Shown: positions 59,326 to 64,000 of the stretch, piece by piece
How the letters are laid out: each line of letters begins with the position of its first letter
How positions within the stretch are numbered: the stretch's first letter is position 1
Assembly (NCBI GenBank): GCA_017548365.1
Contig: JAFZAC010000016.1
Location: forward strand, 248,001 to 312,000
Source: Muribaculaceae bacterium
GTDB lineage: Bacteria; Bacteroidota; Bacteroidia; Bacteroidales; Muribaculaceae
Reading direction: 5' to 3'
DNA length: 64,000 bases
Notes under the pieces: generated by a model
What the model was told of the DNA's origin: nothing
Databases searched by the model: none
Seen by the model: only the letters and a program-made list of their open reading frames with translations
Made by a program: the position numbers and the translations under genes

Positions 59326-61311
59326 ATGATTATTAAAAGGACTTTGGCTCTTGCCATATTACTTGCTTTTGCCGGTACTATGCTTGCAAAGCTTAATCTG
59401 CCCACCAAGAAGCTGGGCAATGAAATGTATTACTATTATGAGGTGAAAAATAACAACGAAACCCTTGCCGATATCTCAAACAAGATTGGCGTGAGCAAAG
59501 AGGATATCATCAAATTCAACCCCACTGCCAAGAGCGGAGTAGCTAAAAAGCAACTTCTGTTCTTTCCTGTGAGTGATTTTGACAAAAAAGCCGCACCCGA
59601 GAGGAAAGTCAATCCTTCGGCCCTCAACAACACTGTCACCCACTTAGTTAAGAGTGGAGAAAGTGTATATGGTATAGCCAAAGCCTATAATGTCACACAG
59701 CAGCAACTGCTTGACTTGAACCCTTCTATTGCCAATGGACTGAAAGCTGGTCAGGAAATTCTCATTCCCCAGCAGGCATCAATAAACAATGAAGGCATTA
59801 TCTACCATACCATCAAGAGTGGAGAAACCCTATATGGAGTTGCCAAGACCTACAACACCTCAATCGAGAAGCTCATGGAGTTAAATCCTGGAATCTCGGG
59901 AACCAACTTCAGAGCCAATGATGTGATAAAAGTGCTTCCCAATTCCACTAAAGATATCGTTGTTACTAGAAATATCAAGCAGTTTGTCCCATATAAGGTG
60001 GAGAAAGGCGACACATATCAGAGCATCGCCAAGGCTCACGATATGGACCCTAAAACCCTCAAGGAGCTGAATCCAGAGATAACCGATAAAAACATTAAGA
60101 AAGGAGATATTATTTACCTTCCTCAATACACATCTGAGCAACAAACGGTAAATACCTCACAACTTTCGGAGCAGCAACTCGAGGAGAACTACAAGGACAA
60201 ACTCGACGAAGTGTACAACGATGTTCACGTCACCAACAAGGATAACAGCATCGACATCAGCCTCATTCTTCCGTTTCAGCTTCAAAGCAGCAATCCTTCG
60301 GTTTATGCAACACCCTATCGTGAGTTCTTCAATGGTTTAGTCATTGGTCTCAAGAGTATTGAAGACAAAGTTAAAGGACCTTTGAACCTGAATGTATATG
60401 ACACCAACGACAACATGGCTTCAACCGACAGCATTCTTAGCCTTCCTGAGCTCAAGAAGAGCGATGTCATTATCGCTCCATCCGAGTCAGAACAGCTTCA
60501 AAAAATCATGCGGTATGGCAAGAACAATAACATAAACGTGCTCAATTGCTTTGCCACTCATAACGACGATTATATAAACAATGCTTGGGCTATGCAGGTC
60601 AACATTCCGTCCGATTACATGAACGCGGCAATCAACACCATGCTTGACAATGATTTCAAAGATTACGTTCTTGTCTATCTAGTTGACTCACAAGATGCGA
60701 CCAAGGAGATTTTTGAATCCATCAAGAGTCATGCACAGGCTGCTAAACATCCTAGCAAGTCAATCAACATTGACACAGATTTGACCGCTAAGGGCATCAC
60801 CAAGCATCTTGAGCCAGGCTCTAGCTACCTGTTCATTCCTTCTAATGGCTCTGAGAGCTTCCTTAACAGAATTGCTCAAGGATTAAAGGAGGCTAAAGAT
60901 TTACGCGTTGACTGTGACATCGTTATGCTGGGATATCCTGAATACACAATGTACATTAAGAAGCACAAAGAAGAGTTCATGGCTATCGACACTTATATCT
61001 ATTCTCGATTCTACCTTCCCGACAACGAAGAGTCAGAGGCCTTCTTCAACAATTATAACAGCATCTATGGCAATAAGCCATCCAACAGTACTCCAAACAT
61101 GAGTGTATTTGGATACGACACAAGTCTTTTCCTTGCCAATGCACTCATCAACAACTATGAACTCGGAAGCAAGGAATCGAAATATAAAGGTATCCAAACC
61201 GACTTCAATTTTGAGCGTGCAAACAATTGGGCTGGATATATCAACAAATCGGTAAGAATCATACATCTCACCCCCAAGAAAGAGCTCATCATCACCGACT
61301 TGAATGACTAA
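59326..61311 (+). CDS. four-LysM periplasmic protein with type 1 substrate-binding-like domain
   Basis: 661 residues from ATG 59326; a longer frame to 59197 crosses the promoter. Signal peptide MIIKRTLALAILLAFAGTMLA. Four LysM repeats follow (about 30-75, 100-145, 150-200, 215-265; for example VKSGESVYGIAKAYNVTQQQL). The last 340 residues (ISLILPFQLQSSNPSVYATPYREF onward) have the look of a type 1 periplasmic-binding (Leu/Ile/Val-receptor-like) fold. This LysM plus PBP1 architecture resembles LpoA/LppC-like activators. It overlaps the OMP gene by 8 bases. Confidence 0.78.
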   Translation: MIIKRTLALAILLAFAGTMLAKLNLPTKKLGNEMYYYYEVKNNNETLADISNKIGVSKEDIIKFNPTAKSGVAKKQLLFFPVSDFDKKAAPERKVNPSALNNTVTHLVKSGESVYGIAKAYNVTQQQLLDLNPSIANGLKAGQEILIPQQASINNEGIIYHTIKSGETLYGVAKTYNTSIEKLMELNPGISGTNFRANDVIKVLPNSTKDIVVTRNIKQFVPYKVEKGDTYQSIAKAHDMDPKTLKELNPEITDKNIKKGDIIYLPQYTSEQQTVNTSQLSEQQLEENYKDKLDEVYNDVHVTNKDNSIDISLILPFQLQSSNPSVYATPYREFFNGLVIGLKSIEDKVKGPLNLNVYDTNDNMASTDSILSLPELKKSDVIIAPSESEQLQKIMRYGKNNNINVLNCFATHNDDYINNAWAMQVNIPSDYMNAAINTMLDNDFKDYVLVYLVDSQDATKEIFESIKSHAQAAKHPSKSINIDTDLTAKGITKHLEPGSSYLFIPSNGSESFLNRIAQGLKEAKDLRVDCDIVMLGYPEYTMYIKKHKEEFMAIDTYIYSRFYLPDNEESEAFFNNYNSIYGNKPSNSTPNMSVFGYDTSLFLANALINNYELGSKESKYKGIQTDFNFERANNWAGYINKSVRIIHLTPKKELIITDLND

Positions 61312-62002
61312 ACAACTGCTGAAATATGCTCTAGCTTGTGTGGTGGCATTTGCCGCCACATTACCTGCTGTCGCTGGCGATTTTGAGAACCACAACGTTG
61401 CCATTGGCGTGAAGGGTGGAATGAGCCTATCAAAAGTGAATTTCCAATCATCAGTTCCACAAAAGATGCTTGGGGGAATGGTGCTTGGGGCCTCGGTGCG
61501 ATATATCGAGGAGAAGCACTTTGGCCTCATTGGTGAGATAAACCTGGAGCAAAGAGGTTGGAACGAGGACTTCGCCCCACTCGAGGGCTACAGCTTCAAG
61601 CGTCAGTTCACCTACATCCAGGTTCCTCTGCTCACCCACATCTACTTTGGCAGCGACAAAGCGCGTTTCTTTGTCAATGCAGGTCCTGAAATTGGTTTCA
61701 TGCTTGGCGAGAAGACAAGCAGCAACTTCGACTATGAGAACGCTGCCTCCATCGAGGGTTTTGTCACCAACTACCGCAAGACTGAACAATACACCCTGCC
61801 CGTCAAGCACAAGGTGGATTATGGAATCTCGGCAGGTCTGGGCATGGAATTGAATCTCAACCGCAAGAACTCTCTCAATCTTGAGGGACGCTTCTATTAC
61901 GGTCTCAACGACATCTTCAGCAACCATAAGACCGACCCGTTCTCGGGCTCATCGTCTATGTCGGTAATGATAACACTAGGCTACAACATTCGCATCAAGT
62001 AA
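61304..62002 (+). CDS. outer-membrane beta-barrel protein, PorT-like
   Basis: 232 residues with a signal peptide (MTKQLLKYALACVVAFAATLPAVAG). The mature chain shows about eight amphipathic beta strands (VAIGVKGGMSLSKVNF, FGLIGEINLEQRGW, FTYIQVPLLTHIYF, ARFFVNAGPEIGFML, VDYGISAGLGMEL, SLNLEGRFYYGLNDIF) and ends with an aromatic/hydrophobic strand MSVMITLGYNIRIK, the pattern of small OMP_b-brl-type barrels. It overlaps the LysM gene, so the two are translationally coupled and may act together at the outer membrane. Confidence 0.8.
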   Translation: MTKQLLKYALACVVAFAATLPAVAGDFENHNVAIGVKGGMSLSKVNFQSSVPQKMLGGMVLGASVRYIEEKHFGLIGEINLEQRGWNEDFAPLEGYSFKRQFTYIQVPLLTHIYFGSDKARFFVNAGPEIGFMLGEKTSSNFDYENAASIEGFVTNYRKTEQYTLPVKHKVDYGISAGLGMELNLNRKNSLNLEGRFYYGLNDIFSNHKTDPFSGSSSMSVMITLGYNIRIK

Positions 62003-62017
62003 TAAGAAATTCATAAC

Positions 62018-62278
62018 AAAAACAAAGAAGGATGCCACTTGCGCAATGCAGTGAGCATCCTTCCTTTATGCCGAAGCCACATCAAAGGGATGTGATGAAA
62101 CTCCGATAAATACAGGATTTGAGGGTATCCAAGTCTTTGTAATCCTCCGGTCGTGATAGACACCCCATTAAGGGTCGAGGCCCGCCATCGACAAGAATAC
62201 TTTTCTCGGCATTTCATAAAAATTTGAAGAGTATCCCAATCAGCTTTGATGTGGCGAAATTTCAATGATCGTTTTGAT
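62018..62278 (-). ncRNA. Bacteroidales-1-like RNA (possibly the 6S RNA of this group)
   Basis: A stand-alone transcript of about 255 nt downstream of rplT. It has its own promoter (62313-62284), a closing 12-bp helix GCCACATCAAAG (62255-62244) with CTTTGATGTGGC (62087-62076), a second helix AUGAAAU-CCG with CGG-GUUUCAU, and an intrinsic terminator: GAAGGATGC (62063-62055) with its complement (62035-62027), then a T-rich run. The rod-like fold, length, and position after the L20 gene match what I recall for the Bacteroidales-1 RNA motif, which some treat as the 6S RNA. I rejected a 91-codon reading frame on the same strand. Confidence 0.7.
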
Positions 62279-62283
62279 ATTCG

Positions 62284-62313
62284 CAAAGATAGTCAATAAT
62301 AGTGAAATCCAAA
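62284..62313 (-). promoter_or_regulatory. promoter of the Bacteroidales-1-like RNA
   Basis: TTTG (62313-62310), 18 bases, TATCTTTG (62291-62284) on the minus strand. Confidence 0.68.
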
Positions 62314-62342
62314 AGATTTTTGCGTTTTTTTTCCAAAAAAAA

Positions 62343-62376
62343 ATGAACTTCATCTCGTGTGGGAGAGGAAGTCCAT
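62343..62376 (-). terminator. intrinsic terminator of infC-rpmI-rplT
   Basis: ATGGACTTC (minus strand) pairs with GAAGTTCAT across a 16-base loop (one G-U), followed by a run of nine Ts. It lies 55 bases after rplT, and the RNA promoter follows directly. Confidence 0.82.
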
Positions 62377-62430
62377 CTTTTTCTGAGGTAAGTTTACTCG
62401 CGGTTGTTGCTCTTTATGATAATCCTTTGA

Positions 62431-62784
62431 TTACTGAGCGTTCTTGGCCTTCTCAACAATTGCCTTGAAAGCCTCTGGGTTATTCATAGCCAGGTCGGCG
62501 AGAACCTTGCGGTTAATCTCAATACCTGCCTTGTGAATCAAGCCCATCAACTTAGAGTAAGAAAGGTCCTCCAGACGTGCGGCAGCGTTGATACGCTGTA
62601 TCCACAGTGCGCGGAAGTTACGTTTCTTGTTCTTACGGTCACGATAAGCATAGGTCAAACCTTTTTCCCAAGTGTTCTTGGCAACGGTCCAAACGTTCTT
62701 GCGTGCTCCGAAATAACCTCTTGTAAGTTTAAGAATCTTTTTACGTTTTGCTCTTGATGCAACGTGATTTACTGATCTTGGCAT
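62431..62784 (-). CDS. rplT: 50S ribosomal protein L20
   Basis: 117 residues, normal length. [40 protein letters not shown] and the [21 protein letters not shown] segment are L20 signatures. L20 is an early 50S assembly protein and in other bacteria represses its own operon. Third gene of infC-rpmI-rplT. Confidence 0.97.
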   Translation of the reverse strand: MPRSVNHVASRAKRKKILKLTRGYFGARKNVWTVAKNTWEKGLTYAYRDRKNKKRNFRALWIQRINAAARLEDLSYSKLMGLIHKAGIEINRKVLADLAMNNPEAFKAIVEKAKNAQ

Positions 62785-62801
62785 TTTTTTAAATGAATTG
62801 T

Positions 62802-62845
62802 GAACGTTAGCGGCAGCAATGGCTGCTCTTTTGTGCTAAACATTC
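62802..62845 (-). promoter_or_regulatory. strong hairpin in the rpmI-rplT spacer
   Basis: GAATGTTTAGC pairs with GCTAACGTTC (10 pairs, one bulge), enclosing GCAGC/GCTGC, about 18 bases before the rplT ATG. Could be an L20 autoregulatory site; seen only as base pairing. Confidence 0.5.
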
Positions 62846-62920
62846 GGTTAATAAAAATGATAAAAATCTCTTTAAGATTAAAAGTGTGAATTGAAACTTG
62901 TTAAAGTAGAACTCTGTTGA

Positions 62921-63118
62921 TTATTTCTTAACGAGCAACTCGCGAATTGAGTTGAGGTTAGCTTTGTCAACGATGCTCACCTTAGTGAGGTTTCTCTTCT
63001 GCTTCTTGGTCTTCTTTGTCAAGATGTGACTCTTGTAAGCATGCTTTCTTTTAATCTTTCCTGTTCCGGTAAAGTTGAATCTTTTTTTGGCACCGGAATT
63101 AGTTTTAACTTTTGGCAT
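62921..63118 (-). CDS. rpmI: 50S ribosomal protein L35
   Basis: 65 residues from ATG 63118 ([20 protein letters not shown]), as usual for L35. The frame stays open upstream to 63211, but that part lies in the infC-rpmI spacer and is unlike L35. Basic, with [19 protein letters not shown]. Second gene of the operon. Confidence 0.96.
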   Translation of the reverse strand: MPKVKTNSGAKKRFNFTGTGKIKRKHAYKSHILTKKTKKQKRNLTKVSIVDKANLNSIRELLVKK

Positions 63119-63154
63119 TTTTGAAAATGTTTTAAAAAAATTATTATTAATCAA

Positions 63155-63222
63155 GGGGACCAGGCACTTACCAAGCCTAATGCCCCATTCTTTTTTCCAG
63201 TTTAGGCGCACACATTTGCGCC
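63155..63222 (-). promoter_or_regulatory. two stacked hairpins in the infC-rpmI spacer
   Basis: On the mRNA, GGCGCA (63222-63217) pairs with TGCGCC (63210-63205), then GGGG (63186-63183) and AGGC pair with GCCT and CCCC (63158-63155). A T-rich stretch follows. In E. coli the L20 repressor site lies at the infC-rpmI border. Attenuator or r-protein site are both possible. Confidence 0.5.
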
Positions 63223-63250
63223 CAGCTCATTTCATTGAGATGCAGAGTTG

Positions 63251-63931
63251 TCAATCCTCTTGAGGTGCCTCGGCAGTTTCGGCCTTGGCTTCCTTGGGAG
63301 CCTCGGGAGCAGCTTCTTTCTTCTTTGAAGACTGCTTCTTGGGCGACAGCATGATTGTCATGCGCTTACCCTCGAGAACTGGCATCTGGTCTACCTTGGC
63401 ATAGTCTTCCAAATCGTTGGCAAACCTGAGCAGCAGCACCTCGCCTTGTTCCTTGAACAGAATTGAGCGTCCCTTGAAGAACACATAGCTCTTCACCTTA
63501 GCACCTTCCTTGAGGAACCCTATAGCGTGCTTGAGCTTGAAGTTGTAGTCATGCTCATCGGTCTGTGGTCCGAATCTAATTTCCTTGACAACAACCTTTG
63601 TGGCCTTAGCCTTCTGCTCCTTGAGTTTCTTTTTCTGCTGGAACTGATACTTCTGATAGTCCATGATTTTACACACAGGGGGCTGTGCCATTGGAGCTAT
63701 CTCAATGAGATCCAGTTCCATCTCTTCGGCTATCTTGAGTGCTTTGAGAATGGGATAAATTCCCTCTTCTACATTGTCACCCACAAGTCGCACTTCGGGA
63801 GCGCGGATTTCGTCGTTGATGGCGAGCTCTTCTCTCTGTTGCCTGCCACCACGCTGATTGCGGTTTTTCTTTCCTTTCGGACCACCGCCCATTGGCTTTT
63901 TAGGGCCACTCCAATAAGGTTTTTTCTGCAT
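63251..63931 (-). CDS. infC: translation initiation factor IF-3
   Basis: 226 residues: a basic N-terminal extension ([20 protein letters not shown]), the IF-3 N domain ([19 protein letters not shown] ... [15 protein letters not shown]), the C domain ([30 protein letters not shown]) and a 35-residue Ala/Glu/Lys tail. It starts with ATG rather than the rare ATT used in E. coli. IF-3 binds the 30S subunit and controls start-codon choice. First gene of infC-rpmI-rplT, with its own -7 box; thrS is not in the window. Confidence 0.96.
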   Translation of the reverse strand: MQKKPYWSGPKKPMGGGPKGKKNRNQRGGRQQREELAINDEIRAPEVRLVGDNVEEGIYPILKALKIAEEMELDLIEIAPMAQPPVCKIMDYQKYQFQQKKKLKEQKAKATKVVVKEIRFGPQTDEHDYNFKLKHAIGFLKEGAKVKSYVFFKGRSILFKEQGEVLLLRFANDLEDYAKVDQMPVLEGKRMTIMLSPKKQSSKKKEAAPEAPKEAKAETAEAPQED

Positions 63932-63984
63932 TCAAAAAATTTATAAATTAATCATTTCGTTCACTTCTTGAGTGATTTCGGCTG

Positions 63985-63992
63985 CAAAGGTA
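63985..63992 (-). promoter_or_regulatory. -7 box of infC
   Basis: TACCTTTG on the minus strand, 54 bases before the infC ATG; the -33 region would lie beyond the window edge. Confidence 0.6.
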
Positions 63993-64000
63993 GTAATTTT

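Noticed and set aside
62011..62286. 91-codon minus-strand frame
   Set aside because: It runs through both terminator arms and the 12-bp helix of the Bacteroidales-1-like RNA; its translation is Trp/Arg-rich and unlike a protein.
1..64000. tRNA, rRNA, CRISPR, IS or prophage
   Set aside because: I looked for tRNA-like CCA ends and T-loops, spacer/repeat periodicity, transposase motifs and phage genes and saw none; a tRNAscan or ISfinder run could still find a missed one.

Overview
The window looks like one chromosome segment of a Bacteroidales bacterium, probably from the Muribaculaceae/Prevotella side of the order (inferred from the sequence, not searched). The signs are: many Bacteroidetes-type promoters (TTTG or TTG, 18-22 bp, TAnnTTTG) and weak Shine-Dalgarno sequences; SPII lipoproteins of Bacteroidales-only families (DUF4836-, DUF4369- and DUF4924-like); a Rho factor with a very long charged insertion; an rplT gene followed by what looks like the Bacteroidales-1 RNA; and large secreted proteins ending in dockerin-like repeats or a Por-type tail. 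I see no tRNA, rRNA, CRISPR array, insertion sequence or prophage. The content is mostly housekeeping genes with scattered surface and envelope genes.

Layout. 1-5.2 kb (minus): manA (cut by the window edge) with kdsA, then gltX, an outer-membrane-like protein and waaA, so Kdo/LPS synthesis is joined to a tRNA synthetase. 5.4-9.2 kb (plus): a Crp/Fnr regulator, a DUF4924-like gene, rfbD and prfC in one likely operon. 9.3-11.5 kb (plus): a kinase fused to a RapZ C-terminal domain, overlapping murU, which together form a cell-wall amino-sugar salvage route. 11.5-20 kb: a DUF4836 lipoprotein, a small acidic protein, aguA-aguB (agmatine to putrescine), ettA, an MBL hydrolase, a lipoprotein and a nucleoside phosphorylase. 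20-25 kb: a large LRR surface protein, an unlisted 53-residue gene and an EptA-like transferase. 25-28 kb: a split chromate-family transporter, folC and rnpB. 28-33 kb: a secreted protein, nadC, a diacylglycerol-kinase-like gene with rlmH, and rpmE2.

33-45 kb: a six-hairpin-glycosidase-like lipoprotein, small lipoproteins, an MscS channel, a TPR protein, an HU-fold/SPOR membrane protein, a His-rich mini-lipoprotein, an Ntn hydrolase and rho with a long structured leader. 45-54.8 kb: a second LRR surface protein with the same ends as the first but a different middle, a PAS protein with a secreted glutamine-amidotransferase-fold protein, a PKD-domain secreted protein, preA and an LTA-synthase-like enzyme. 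54.8-59 kb: glycogen phosphorylase and a eukaryote-type (GT3) glycogen synthase. 59-62 kb: a LysM/periplasmic-binding chimera and an 8-stranded-barrel-like OMP. 62-64 kb (minus): infC-rpmI-rplT with structured intergenic RNAs, followed by the separate Bacteroidales-1-like RNA.

Many starts were moved from the longest reading frame because the promoter -7 box lies downstream of the longer start. In several genes the -7 box directly abuts the start codon, which suggests leaderless mRNAs. The most interesting items are the kinase-RapZ fusion with MurU, the two LRR paralogs with exchanged cores, the rho leader with competing helices, the overlooked 53-residue gene, and the r-protein leader RNAs.
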